Positions 44,826-54,121 of a stretch of 64,000 nucleotides of DNA are shown in pieces. The notes below the pieces were generated by a model. The model was not told where the DNA came from. It made no database searches and saw only the letters and a program-made list of their open reading frames with translations. Source of the stretch: Myxococcota bacterium (GTDB taxonomy: Bacteria; Myxococcota_A; UBA9160; UBA4427); contig JAPKBZ010000014.1 in the NCBI GenBank assembly GCA_028823175.1, positions 1 to 64,000 of the forward strand. Reading direction: 5' to 3'. Both the position numbers and the translations under genes were made by a program. Position 1 is the first letter of the stretch. Every line of letters starts with the position of its first letter.

Positions 44826-45805
44826 GCCCCTTGGGCGCTAGCCTGCTGCTTCTCTCGCTGATCTGCCTCTTCACAGCCCTGGTCATGGCGCTCAGGTCCT
44901 GGCGAACCACCGACCCAGCTCAGTCGAGTCGCCGATTGCGCCTACTGGGCAGTCGGATGGCGGACAACAGGGTTCGCGTTCCTGAACTCTCAATTCTCAG
45001 GACTTCAACCGAGGGCTCGGCGAGCCCGGGTGGACTCTTCGGCCTGAGTACAGTTGCCCGAATTCGAGCCTTTCTCGGACTCTTGCTTTACCGCGCGGAG
45101 TCCAACATGAGTCCGGGCCGACTGCTAGTCGTATGCGCCAGTCTCGCAGGGCTCTGCTTCGGTGTTGGGATTCAGTTTTTTTTCGACTTCCAAAAAGCCC
45201 TCGTGATGAGCGTCTCTGGTTTTTTAGCCCCCGTATTGGTTCTTTACGGCAAGGGAAGACGACGGACTGCCGAGTTCGAGGAGGCATTGCCCGAGGCGCT
45301 CGCCCTTCTCGGACGCTCTCTCCGAGGAGGTCACGCACTGCAGCGCAGCCTTCGCATCGTCGCAGACGAAACTTCGGGTCCTATTGCCCGCGAGTTCACG
45401 CTCGTAGCGGATGAACTCTCCCTCGGTCGTGAGATGAGTGCGGTCCTCGACGGCCTATCTCGCCGGATAGATATCCCCGACCTCGCCCTCTTCACCAGCG
45501 GCATCCTACTTCAACGCGAGTTCGGGGGAAATCTGGCGGAGGTGGTGGACAAACTGGCCACCATGATCCGGGATCGTTTCAAGTTTCAGTCGAAGGTTTT
45601 GGCGATGACCTCTGCCAACCGCAACTCCGCTGTCATATTACTATTTATGCCCTTCTCTTTCGTGGGTCTCATGTACTTCGCCAATCGCCCCTTTATCGAA
45701 CCGCTTTGGACCACGCCCGAAGGTGAGACTCTAGCCATGGTGGGCGCCTCTCTCGCCTTTTTCGGTTATGCCTTGGCGAGGCGATTCGCCAAGGTCTCGG
45801 CCTAA
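44822..45805 (+). CDS. tadB: Inner-membrane platform protein TadB
   Basis: A 327-residue type II secretion F-domain protein: an N-terminal membrane helix, a central pair ([21 protein letters not shown] and [18 protein letters not shown]), the F domain ([51 protein letters not shown] and [33 protein letters not shown]) and two C-terminal helices. Starts in the tadA stop (ATGA). Works with TadC as the assembly platform. Confidence 0.9.
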   Translation: MSPLGASLLLLSLICLFTALVMALRSWRTTDPAQSSRRLRLLGSRMADNRVRVPELSILRTSTEGSASPGGLFGLSTVARIRAFLGLLLYRAESNMSPGRLLVVCASLAGLCFGVGIQFFFDFQKALVMSVSGFLAPVLVLYGKGRRRTAEFEEALPEALALLGRSLRGGHALQRSLRIVADETSGPIAREFTLVADELSLGREMSAVLDGLSRRIDIPDLALFTSGILLQREFGGNLAEVVDKLATMIRDRFKFQSKVLAMTSANRNSAVILLFMPFSFVGLMYFANRPFIEPLWTTPEGETLAMVGASLAFFGYALARRFAKVSA

Positions 45806-45808
45806 CTG

Positions 45809-46744
45809 ATGGTCGAGGTCTCGCTCAGCTCTTTGCTTGTTTTCTTCTCGGTATTTATCGGGCTTCAGACGCTGCTGGGCGGCGCTAGCTCAACCTCCCT
45901 GCGTCAGCGTCTCAGTCGAATAAAATCTGTTCAGGGTCTCTTGGCCGAAAACGACGATGGAAAAGACCAATCGGGGATTCTCTATGGAGAGAATTCCCCG
46001 CTGATCAAGAAGTTGTCCCCTGCCGTCGAAGCCAACACAGGCACAAGTGAGAACGAGAAAAGCGCGCTTCGAAGCCGACTCGTTCGCGCAGGTTTTCGAA
46101 GACGTGATGCGCCGACCCTCTACCAGTTGATCCGGATGACCGGAGCCGTCGGGCCATCGGTGATGGCATTCTTTCTTTCCGGCTTGGCAGGCCTCGACCA
46201 AATGTCCGGGCTTGGACTCGCGAGCATAGTCGGCATCCTCGGCTTCCTGCTTCCCAGTATGGCGCTCGACAATCGCGCCAAGTCGCGGGTCGCCAGTATC
46301 GAGCAGAACCTCCCCTCTGCAATCGACCTCCTCGCAGTTTCGATTGATGCGGGAATGGGAATAGGCCAGGCCCTGGAACGGGTCGGAGTCGAATTTAAAC
46401 GGCTGAGCCCCGTGTTTTCGGAAGAATTGCGGCTTGTCGCCATGCAAAGCTCGGCGGGTAGAACCAGCAGCGATGCTCTCCGAGAACTATCCCAACGCGC
46501 GGGATCACAACAGCTCACGATCCTCGTCAACACCTTGATCCAAACCGAGCGATTCGGCACCAACGTTTCGGAGGCGCTGCGGAGCTACAGCAACGATATG
46601 CGAACGCTTCGAATCCAGGCCGCCGAGGAGCGCGCCGGGAGGGCCGCCACGCTCATGCTGCTCCCCACTGCCATGATCATGCTCTCCATCCTAATCATCA
46701 TCCTGGGCCTGGGCGCTATCAAAGCGTCCTCTCTCCTTAGCTAG
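45809..46744 (+). CDS. tadC: Inner-membrane platform protein TadC
   Basis: A 311-residue paralogue of TadB: membrane segments at both ends and in the middle, F-domain motif LPSAIDLLAVSIDAGMGIGQALERVGVEFKRLSPVFSEELRLVAMQSSAGRTSSDALRELSQRAG and SQQLTILVNTLIQTERFGTNVSEALRSYSNDMRTLRIQAAEERAGRAATLMLLP, the last stretch being highly conserved in TadC. Begins 3 bases after the tadB stop. Confidence 0.9.
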   Translation: MVEVSLSSLLVFFSVFIGLQTLLGGASSTSLRQRLSRIKSVQGLLAENDDGKDQSGILYGENSPLIKKLSPAVEANTGTSENEKSALRSRLVRAGFRRRDAPTLYQLIRMTGAVGPSVMAFFLSGLAGLDQMSGLGLASIVGILGFLLPSMALDNRAKSRVASIEQNLPSAIDLLAVSIDAGMGIGQALERVGVEFKRLSPVFSEELRLVAMQSSAGRTSSDALRELSQRAGSQQLTILVNTLIQTERFGTNVSEALRSYSNDMRTLRIQAAEERAGRAATLMLLPTAMIMLSILIIILGLGAIKASSLLS

Positions 46745-46754
46745 AGGTCACGCG

Positions 46755-47750
46755 ATGCAATTGATAAATAGAAATTCTACTGCCCTCGCGCACCGGCCAG
46801 GGACGAACCGTTCCGGTCTGGCGGGTGCCCTGGGCCTGATACTGATTTTGGGGTGGGGTTGCGCGAACCAGGGGTTGAAGCTGGGCGCGACTCCCGATGG
46901 TCAGGCGCCCCATGGCGCCCGGGCCGCCCTCATCGAGCACAACAAGACAGCCGAGGCGGCGACCCCGGCCGAGTTGATCGCAGCCGGCGACAGCGATCGG
47001 GCCTCGGGTAATTACCAGAAGGCGCACCGCGCCTATGTTCGCGCGCATCTGGCGGACCCCAAGGACCTCAAGGCTCTCGAACGCATCGCATACCTTTCAC
47101 TTCGCTCGGATCCCCAGGACTCCTCCCGACTCTTTCAAGAGCTTCTCTCGGAATCACCGGGGGATGCGAGCCTTTTTGTCGGCCTCGCCTACGCGGAACT
47201 GCACCGAGGTCGGATGGATGCGGCGAGCGCCGCCTTGGACGGCGCCCTGGCCATTGACGCCGAGTACCCTGCTGCTCACGCCGCCTACGCCATCGTTTAC
47301 GACAACCGGCAAGAATATCCCCGGGCCCAGGCCAGCAGTCAGCGGGCCACCGACACACAGGAGAAGCCGAAGCCTCAACTCCTGAATAATCTGGGTGTCT
47401 CGAACCTCCTGGCGGGTGAACCCGCTGCGGCGCTGGACTTCCTCGCGGAGGCGAACCGAATGGATCCATCCAGCGCACTGGCGGCCAACAATTTGGGGCT
47501 TGCCTTGGGTTTTCTCGGTCGGGATCAGGCTGCCTACGACGCCTTTCGCCTTCATGGAAACCGAGGGGATGCTCTCAATAATCTTGGCCTGGCCTGCTAT
47601 TTGCGGGGCGATCACGAATCTGCCCGTGAGCATTTCGAGGCGGCCCTCTTGACCGGGGAGACCGACGAAGTGCGCGTTCTCCACAACTTGGAGCGACTGA
47701 ATTCGGAGGCGGTGGCGGGCGTACCCGCTCTTGCCGGAGGCTGGCGATAA
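46755..47750 (+). CDS. tadD: TPR lipoprotein TadD
   Basis: A 331-residue protein with a lipoprotein-like signal (GALGLILILGWGC, Cys about residue 36) and five to six tetratricopeptide repeats, seen as AELIAAGDSDRASGNYQKAHRAYVRAHLADPKD, ASLFVGLAYAELHRGRMDAASAALDGALAIDAEYP, LLNNLGVSNLLAGEPAAALDFLAEANRMDPSS and ALNNLGLACYLRGDHESAREHFEAALL. TadD proteins help assemble the pilus secretin. Last gene of the Tad run, 10 bases after tadC. Confidence 0.85.
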   Translation: MQLINRNSTALAHRPGTNRSGLAGALGLILILGWGCANQGLKLGATPDGQAPHGARAALIEHNKTAEAATPAELIAAGDSDRASGNYQKAHRAYVRAHLADPKDLKALERIAYLSLRSDPQDSSRLFQELLSESPGDASLFVGLAYAELHRGRMDAASAALDGALAIDAEYPAAHAAYAIVYDNRQEYPRAQASSQRATDTQEKPKPQLLNNLGVSNLLAGEPAAALDFLAEANRMDPSSALAANNLGLALGFLGRDQAAYDAFRLHGNRGDALNNLGLACYLRGDHESAREHFEAALLTGETDEVRVLHNLERLNSEAVAGVPALAGGWR

Positions 47751-47823
47751 GCCCTGCCCAACGGGTACTTTTCGCCTCAGAGGGACAACATCGTGTAGAG
47801 TGATCCTTTCTCTAGGAGGACAC

Positions 47824-49023
47824 ATGCCGGGACCCCTCGAAGGAATCAAGATCGTCGACGCCTCCGCCGTGGTCTCTGGCCCCCTGGCCACCATGATGTT
47901 GGCCGACCAGGGCGCCGAGGTCATCAAAGTTGAGCCCACTTCCGTAGGCGACGTTCTTCGGCTCTCACCCTTCGAGCGCGGGGGCTTGACCTCGTTCTAC
48001 GCCAACTGCAACCGCAACAAGCGCGGCATCGCCATCGATCTCACAACGCCGGAGGGCCTCGAGATCGCCCAGCAGCTGATCAGGGAGGCCGATGTCTTCG
48101 TGCAGAACTGGCGGCCGGGCGCCGCCGAACGCCTGGGACTCGGTGCCGAGGCCCTCCGGACGCTGAATCCCGACCTCATCGACTGCTCGATCTCGGGCTA
48201 CGGCCCCAGTGGCCCCTACAGCGGCCGGCGGGTCTACGATCCGATCATCCAGGGTCTTTCAGGCCATACCGCGGTTCAACTCAACCCGGAGGTTCCGATC
48301 CGGGACCTGGTTCGAAATATTGTCGCCGATAAATCGACCGCCTACACCGCCGCCCAGGCCATTACCGCCGCTCTCTTCGCCCGCGACCGGGGCGCTGGCG
48401 GTCAGCATATCGAAGTCCCCATGATCGATTCGTCCCTGGCCTTCTTCTGGCCCGACGGAATGCTGGCCCATACATTCGCCGGCGAAGATTCGCCCAGCGG
48501 GCTGGCGCTCTACCAAATCTATCGGCTGTCCCAGACCAGCGACGGACATCTGGTCTACTTCGCCGCCACCGATGTCGAGATGCACGGGCTCTTCCGAGCA
48601 CTTGGGCACCCCGAGTGGGCCGAGGATCCACGCTTCGCGGTGGCCGCGAGCCGTTCGGTACTCGCAAATGCCGAGGCCCTCGGCGAAGCGATTGCCGGAG
48701 CCATGCTCACCGACACCACGGAGAATCTATTGGAGCGCCTCATCGCGGAAGATGTCCCGGCCGGCCCGGTCCTCGACCTCGATGAACTCTTCGAGAATTC
48801 CCAACTCGCGCATAATGAGAGCATCCTGGACTTCACGCACCCCACCGCGGGTGAGTACCACCAGGCAAGACCCGCCGCCCGATTCGGTGCCACCGCCCAG
48901 GACCCTCACCGCAGAATGCCCCCTCTGCACGGAGAGCACACCGAGGAAGTCCTTCGCGAGCTTGGCTACACCGAGGAAAAAATTACGGAACTGCGCGAGG
49001 CCGGTACTATTCTGGGAGCCTAG
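47824..49023 (+). CDS. CaiB/BaiF family CoA-transferase
   Basis: A 399-residue family III CoA-transferase: LEGIKIVDASAVVSGPLATMMLADQGAEVIKVEPTSVGD, FYANCNRNKRGIAIDLTTPEGLEIAQQLIREADVFVQNWRPGAAERLGLGAE and GGQHIEVPMIDSSLAFFW; the last motif has Glu where formyl-CoA transferase has its catalytic Asp, as in many members. AGGAGG lies 4 bases upstream of ATG 47824; the longer frame overlaps tadD and is rejected. The acid and CoA donor are unknown. Not part of the Tad locus by function. Confidence 0.88.
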   Translation: MPGPLEGIKIVDASAVVSGPLATMMLADQGAEVIKVEPTSVGDVLRLSPFERGGLTSFYANCNRNKRGIAIDLTTPEGLEIAQQLIREADVFVQNWRPGAAERLGLGAEALRTLNPDLIDCSISGYGPSGPYSGRRVYDPIIQGLSGHTAVQLNPEVPIRDLVRNIVADKSTAYTAAQAITAALFARDRGAGGQHIEVPMIDSSLAFFWPDGMLAHTFAGEDSPSGLALYQIYRLSQTSDGHLVYFAATDVEMHGLFRALGHPEWAEDPRFAVAASRSVLANAEALGEAIAGAMLTDTTENLLERLIAEDVPAGPVLDLDELFENSQLAHNESILDFTHPTAGEYHQARPAARFGATAQDPHRRMPPLHGEHTEEVLRELGYTEEKITELREAGTILGA

Positions 49024-49133
49024 CGGTCCCCGGCCCGAGCCCATCTCTGACCCTCCGCCCTTCTTCTACCCGGGAACCCGGGTCAGTGCTGGATCGAAAA
49101 TAGCCGACTCAATTCGAGGCTCTCGCTGGGGCG

Positions 49134-51572
49134 TCAGCCCTGGGCCTCGGTCGACGAACTCTCCAGGATCTCGAGGACTCCGCGATCCGCATCGAGGCGG
49201 ATCCAGTCACCCGTCCGCACCACTTTCGTCGCCACGCGCAGGTTCACGATCGCCGGCAATCCATACTCCCGGGCGATCACCGCGCCGTGGGAGACCGCGC
49301 TCCCGACATCCGTGGCCAGACCGGCGATCAGGCTGAAATAAGGGGTCCAGCCAATATCGGTGATATGGGAGACGAGGATCTCACCCGGCTCCAACTGAGT
49401 GGCCTCCTCGGGAGTCAGGGCCACCCGGGCCCTCCCCTCGACAACGCCCCGGCTAACCGGGCGCCCCAAATACTCTCCCTGGCCCAATATGGGCTCGCTG
49501 TTGGTTTCCAGGGGCTCGGCGAAACCCACGTAGATATCCTCGAACTCGAGCTTCTCCTGGAATTCCAGTGCCCGCCGCCGCTGGCGCATCAGGCTCACCG
49601 ACGCGGGCGAGGGCCGGCGGACAAAATCCGAGAGTTCTTCCCGAGACAGGAAGAAGACGAGGTCGGCATCGGGGAGTTTCCCTTCGCGCTCGAGTAAAAT
49701 GCCCAAATGGCGGTAGCCGCACTTGAGCCGGTGGGTCGCCGCCACCAGCATTGATTTGGTGTGCTCACGCTGACGAATCGAAAAGTGGGCCCTGGGGAGC
49801 AAAAAACGAAGGGCCCCCTTGAGCTCGCTCCAATCGAGTTCATCGACCTGCTTGGCCCGATAGCTCCCCGAGAGTCGGGCCACGATGCTGGTTTGCATCG
49901 TCCGAATCAGCGGGATGGGATCATCGCCCCAGGCCTTCTCTCGCACACAGAGCTCGCGATAGCCCCGATGTCCGTGTCTCGCCAGGAAAGCCCGGAATGC
50001 CTGACCGGCCTCACCCGAAGGCTCCGCTCGCAACCAGGCCAAGGCCTCATCGGGATCCGCCTCCCTAAAGCTCTGGCCGCGTCGCGAGTCTCCGGCAATG
50101 GCAGCGGTGATGGCATCGAGTTCTTCCACCATGACGGCACTCTCCACGCCCGTCGCGCCCGCGAGCAACCGCGCTGCCTCCGCCTGCTGAGCCCCCGCAT
50201 TGGGACCAGGCGCCCTTCCCACCACAATTCCCTGAACCACGCCTTCCATCAGGCCCGAGTAGGCCGACGATCGAAGATGCACTTCGTCGGCCTCGAGCAG
50301 CCAACGAAAATGCGTCTCCATCTCCTCGACCATCGCCAGAGAGGCGTCGCGATGGGAAATTTCAAAATGCTGAAAGCGCGCTTCAAACTCACGGATCACC
50401 CGGCTTGCCTTGAGGCAGTAGCGCACGAACTGCAGGGAGCCCCACCAACGCCTGAGCAGGCTGTGTTTTTCCGAGGGCTCTTGGAGTTCGGGGATTTCCC
50501 GACCGCACATCGCTTGGCCAATGCTCTCGGCGCTCGTGATGGAGACCTGACGCGCGGCCTTCACCCCACCCGAGAGATTGATGAACATGTGGCCGTAAAA
50601 AAGATTGATCTGGGTCCACTCGTCGGTGATTGCCGGGCGGCCCGCATAAGAGACGTGCATGTGTTGCATCCCGTTCTCGATGGCGCGGCCCTGGGTCGAA
50701 AAAGTCAGGGGACAGACCGGGCCCGGCATCATCTCGCCCACGTTGCAGCGGGTGATCACGTCCGTCGTCTCGATAGGCGTGAACCCCTCATTCAGATCGC
50801 CACCCAGGGTCGTAATCGGCCGGGCCTGGAGCCAATTAAGCTCACCCCCGCCATCCATGGCGAACTCCATATCAACAGGCCCACCGAACTCGAGAGCGAC
50901 TCGTCGAGCCTCCTGGGCGAGCTCTGAGAGTTGTCCGTCGCCGAGCAGGGCCTTCTCCGACACGATTTCGCGGCGTATCACTTCATTCTTGAGCCCGAGC
51001 TCGTAATGATCCGGCGTGGACTCGCCGCTCACCAATTTCTCGCCGAGTCCGGCCACCGCGTCGATGACCAGGCGGTCGTGCCTGCCGGAAACGGGGTCCG
51101 CAGTGAAGAGCACCCCGGCCACCGAGGGCTCGACCATCGCCTGCACGACCACGCACATCGCGGATTCCTCGGCCTCGTTTCGCTCTCGGCCGTAGGCAAC
51201 AGCCGCCGCCCCCTCGATGGAAGCCAGGCATTCGCTCACCGCAGTCGAGAGCGCCTCTTCGCCTTCGACATTGAGGAATGTGGCGTACTGCCCAGCGAAG
51301 GAGGACTCCTCGCCATCTTCTCCCAGCGCCGAGGAACGAACGGCCACCCGGCCAGCTCCGAGCCCGCGATAATGCGCGAAAAGGTCAGCCGGCAGGCATC
51401 CCGGACTCGCCCCCACGACGACAAAAGCCTCGGGGACCTTCAGCCCCAGGCCCGCCAGGCGCGCTAGCCCCGCCGCTTTGCCGCCGACCGGCTCATCCCG
51501 AATCTCACGAATCCCAATAATTCGGGGCAATTGCCCGATTCCTTCCTGCACGTTCCCCAAATCCCCGCTCAC
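49134..51572 (-). CDS. PEP-utilising enzyme, rifampin phosphotransferase/PEP synthase-like
   Basis: An 812-residue protein with three parts: an N-terminal ATP-grasp pyruvate-phosphate-dikinase domain (PVGGKAAGLARLAGLGLKVPEAFVV, GAGRVAVRSSALGEDGEESSFAGQYATFLNV, SVAGVLFTADPVSGR), a central domain (ITRCNVGEMMPGPVCPLTF onward, about 290-715) and a C-terminal swivelling phosphohistidine domain (SHGAVIAREYGLPAIVNLR). The order and total length match rifampin phosphotransferases more than PEP synthase, which has a PEP-binding barrel at the end. GTG start. Downstream of a P450 and a flavin oxidoreductase on the same strand; it may phosphorylate a hydrophobic alcohol. Confidence 0.8.
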   Translation of the reverse strand: MSGDLGNVQEGIGQLPRIIGIREIRDEPVGGKAAGLARLAGLGLKVPEAFVVVGASPGCLPADLFAHYRGLGAGRVAVRSSALGEDGEESSFAGQYATFLNVEGEEALSTAVSECLASIEGAAAVAYGRERNEAEESAMCVVVQAMVEPSVAGVLFTADPVSGRHDRLVIDAVAGLGEKLVSGESTPDHYELGLKNEVIRREIVSEKALLGDGQLSELAQEARRVALEFGGPVDMEFAMDGGGELNWLQARPITTLGGDLNEGFTPIETTDVITRCNVGEMMPGPVCPLTFSTQGRAIENGMQHMHVSYAGRPAITDEWTQINLFYGHMFINLSGGVKAARQVSITSAESIGQAMCGREIPELQEPSEKHSLLRRWWGSLQFVRYCLKASRVIREFEARFQHFEISHRDASLAMVEEMETHFRWLLEADEVHLRSSAYSGLMEGVVQGIVVGRAPGPNAGAQQAEAARLLAGATGVESAVMVEELDAITAAIAGDSRRGQSFREADPDEALAWLRAEPSGEAGQAFRAFLARHGHRGYRELCVREKAWGDDPIPLIRTMQTSIVARLSGSYRAKQVDELDWSELKGALRFLLPRAHFSIRQREHTKSMLVAATHRLKCGYRHLGILLEREGKLPDADLVFFLSREELSDFVRRPSPASVSLMRQRRRALEFQEKLEFEDIYVGFAEPLETNSEPILGQGEYLGRPVSRGVVEGRARVALTPEEATQLEPGEILVSHITDIGWTPYFSLIAGLATDVGSAVSHGAVIAREYGLPAIVNLRVATKVVRTGDWIRLDADRGVLEILESSSTEAQG

Positions 51573-51652
51573 GATTGCCCAGAATGAGCCGCCGAGATTA
51601 ATTCATCCCCGAACGCACCGCCCCAGGCCCCGCGCGCCCGAGGCCGCCGGTC

Positions 51653-52525
51653 TCATGCCGGGAGGCCATACTCTCGTGCTGTGGCGTCGAGGGTCCCGGG
51701 GATGGCCTCGACCGAGGGAGCCATGGCGAGGACAACGAAGCGTTCGACGCCGAGGGCCTCGAAGTGCGGGAGATCCGCTCCCCGACTCGGTTGCAGATAG
51801 GGGGAGAGGGAGATCTCCAGATCGGCGCGCGAGCGGCCTTCGGCCTCTAGCGCGGCATCGAGGCGGGACAAGCATTCCTCGGCGCTCTCCAGTGTGTGAT
51901 TGAACCCAAACCAACCGTCCCCCAGCCGGGCCACCCGTCTCAGGGCGGCGTCGGACTCGCCCCCGAAGAGAATCGGCGGATGGGGTCGTTGAACGGGCTT
52001 GGGATAGAAGCGGGCCTCCGCGAGTTCGTGAAATTCCCCCGAGAAATTGGAAACTGGATCACACCAGAGTCGCTTCAAGACCTCGACATATTCGGTGCAG
52101 CGCGCGCCGCGTCGGTCGAAGGGCACCCCGACGTTTCGGAACTCTTCCTCGAGCCAGCCGGTTCCCAGCCCCAGGAGCAATCGCCCGCCCGAGAGCCAGT
52201 CCAGGGTCGCGGCCTCCTTGGCCGTGTAGACAGGATTGCGTTGGGGAAGGATGCAGATCCCCGTGGCGAGCTTGATCTCCCGGGTGGCCGCTGCCGCCCA
52301 GCTCAGGGCGAGAAAGGGATCGAGCATGCCGCTTTCTCCCGTGAGTCCGACAAGTTTTCCGTCGCTGGAGTAGGGATAGGCCGACTCGTATTCGTCGAAG
52401 AGAAGGACGTGTTCGCCGACCCAAAGCGAATCGAATCCGCGCTCCTCGGCCGCCTGGGCGAATGCCGCGATGTACTCTGGGGTCGCGATGGGATTGATCG
52501 TGGCAAGAAAGAGGCCGACTTTCAC
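51653..52525 (-). CDS. LLM-class F420-dependent oxidoreductase
   Basis: A 290-residue luciferase-like TIM barrel: KVGLFLATINPIATPEYIAAFAQAAEERGFDSLWVGEHVLLFDEYES, IKLATGICILPQRNPVYTAKEAATLDWLSGGRLLLGLGTGWLEEEFRNVGVPF and RPHPPILFGGESDAALRRVARLGDGWF. The signature fits F420-dependent members rather than bacterial luciferase. GTG start with AGGAAAGGAA upstream. It lies between the P450 gene (39 bases before) and the PEP-utilising gene (80 bases after), all on the minus strand. Confidence 0.88.
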   Translation of the reverse strand: MKVGLFLATINPIATPEYIAAFAQAAEERGFDSLWVGEHVLLFDEYESAYPYSSDGKLVGLTGESGMLDPFLALSWAAAATREIKLATGICILPQRNPVYTAKEAATLDWLSGGRLLLGLGTGWLEEEFRNVGVPFDRRGARCTEYVEVLKRLWCDPVSNFSGEFHELAEARFYPKPVQRPHPPILFGGESDAALRRVARLGDGWFGFNHTLESAEECLSRLDAALEAEGRSRADLEISLSPYLQPSRGADLPHFEALGVERFVVLAMAPSVEAIPGTLDATAREYGLPA

Positions 52526-52564
52526 GTGAGGGTTCCTTTCCTTCCGGCGGCAGGGCCGGCGGGA

Positions 52565-53764
52565 TCAGCGAAGCGAAAAGCGTATGAGTAAACGGTCAGG
52601 GCCGCGCAGGACTGCCCCGCGCATCACGGGAACAGTTTTCAATTCGATCTCGCCGAGCCTTTCCGCGAGGACGGCGAGCGCCGTGCGCATTTCAGCGCGT
52701 GCCAGGTGGGAGCCGAGACAGAAATGGTTTCCGTAGCCGAAGCTCAGGTGCTTCGACGCATCCCGGGAGGGATCGAATCGGTCGGGTTCATCGAAGACCG
52801 AGGGATCACGGTTGGCCCCGGCGATTCCGAGCAGGACGGCGGTCTCGGGACCGAGGTGCTCCCCCTGGAACTCGCCTCCGACAGTGGTCATCCGGGGGAG
52901 TAAGGCGGTCGGGGGTTCCCACCGAAGGGCCTCCTCGACCGCCCGGCCCTGGCCGTCGGGGTCGCCCCTGAGCGCCTCAAATGCGCCGGGCTCCTGAAGA
53001 AGACCCAGCATCAAGGAGCCGAGGCCGAGGTAGGTGGTGTCGGCGCCGGCGGGAAAGAGGACCCGCACGAAAGAAAAGATTTCCTCGTCGCTGAGGCGAT
53101 GCCCCTCGACCTCCTCACACGCGAGAGCCGAAAGCAGATCGTCACCCGGGGCCGCTCGGCGTTCCTCCAGAACTTCCCTGAGATACTCGGTGAAGGCTCG
53201 GGCCGAGACCAATGCACCCTGGGGATCCCAGGGATAGCTGATCAAATCCATCGCCCACGTCCCCAGGCGTTCATCGTCCTCGGGCGGAATCCCCAGTAGC
53301 CTGCAAATCGCGATCAAGGGCAGGCGTTTGTTAAAGCTCTGCACGAGATCGGTTTCGGGGTGGGCTGCGAATTCGTCGACCAAGCGATGGCAAAGCGGCT
53401 CGATCAACTCGCCGACCACGCGAACGACCTCGCGCAGCTTGAATTTGGGCGAGGCCAGGGCCCGGTTGATCCGATGCTCCTCGCCTTCCATTCCCATGAT
53501 GTTGCGGCCCATGACCGGAAAGGTATTGAGCTCCTGGATGGCCCTTGCCGAAAAAAGGTTCTCGTCCCGGAACGCTGCCGCCACATCTGCGTGCCGGGTG
53601 AGGAGCCAGGCGCGCTCTCCATGGAAGAGGACCGGAGCCACGGGCCGTTTTTCACGGAGTTCGGCCAGCATCCGGTGGAAGTCGGGCATAACGCCCCCTT
53701 GAGGCAAGAGCGCAAAATCCGTCTCCGGAAAAAGGGGCAGTTCAGCAAAGGGAAGCGACATCAT
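52565..53764 (-). CDS. Cytochrome P450
   Basis: A 399-residue soluble bacterial P450. The haem-Cys motif FGYGNHFCLGSHLARAEM, the oxygen-activating I-helix (VLFPAGADTTYLGLGSLML), the ExxR pair (EEALRWE) and an N-terminal HGERAWLLTRHADVAAAFRDENLFSARAI are all intact. Length fits the CYP family. Double ATG start with GAGG upstream. It heads the minus-strand cluster with the flavin oxidoreductase; no ferredoxin is in the window. Substrate unknown. Confidence 0.92.
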   Translation of the reverse strand: MMSLPFAELPLFPETDFALLPQGGVMPDFHRMLAELREKRPVAPVLFHGERAWLLTRHADVAAAFRDENLFSARAIQELNTFPVMGRNIMGMEGEEHRINRALASPKFKLREVVRVVGELIEPLCHRLVDEFAAHPETDLVQSFNKRLPLIAICRLLGIPPEDDERLGTWAMDLISYPWDPQGALVSARAFTEYLREVLEERRAAPGDDLLSALACEEVEGHRLSDEEIFSFVRVLFPAGADTTYLGLGSLMLGLLQEPGAFEALRGDPDGQGRAVEEALRWEPPTALLPRMTTVGGEFQGEHLGPETAVLLGIAGANRDPSVFDEPDRFDPSRDASKHLSFGYGNHFCLGSHLARAEMRTALAVLAERLGEIELKTVPVMRGAVLRGPDRLLIRFSLR

Positions 53765-54121
53765 TGACCTCGAGCATTGGGGGCACAGCCAGCACTCGGG
53801 CCCCTTCTCAACATAGGGAAGGCGGGCTCGCCTGGCGGAAGGGGCGTGAAGGGCCCCGGCCCTCCGGCGAGGCGACTCTCGGCATTACCCATTTGTCATT
53901 TTCTGCATTCGTCGATTGTATCGCGCCAAGCGCCGCACAGGGTCCTCCGCCGCCCGAACTGCAATGGGGGTTGCTGCAGTGCTGCCGCTCATCTGCGGAC
54001 GGCGGGCCTGCGACAATCGACCGCATTGTCGAAGTACAAGCCCACATTTAGTTTGGAACTCGTTAACGCCATCGCAGGCGCTCTTCGGCCCGCGACACAC
54101 CGAACCGGGAGATGACAAGCT
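53765..54121. other. Intergenic region between the P450 and copper-receptor loci
   Basis: About 350 bases between divergent genes, with an AT-richer patch at 53885-53930. It must hold the promoter(s) of the PEP-CTERM/TonB cluster and perhaps of the P450 cluster. No ORF with a recognisable domain and no clear box or palindrome was found; GGGAG near 54107 is the likely ribosome-binding site of the next gene. Confidence 0.45.

Noticed and set aside
49068-49083. ACCCGGG-AA-CCCGGGT palindrome after the CoA-transferase
   Set aside because: Two-base loop and no T-tract; too tight for a hairpin terminator and not informative as an operator on its own.
49761-50927. 388-codon plus-strand frame antisense to the PEP-utilising enzyme
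   Set aside because: The minus-strand gene shows three conserved domains; the antisense frame has none and biased His/Arg/Pro composition.
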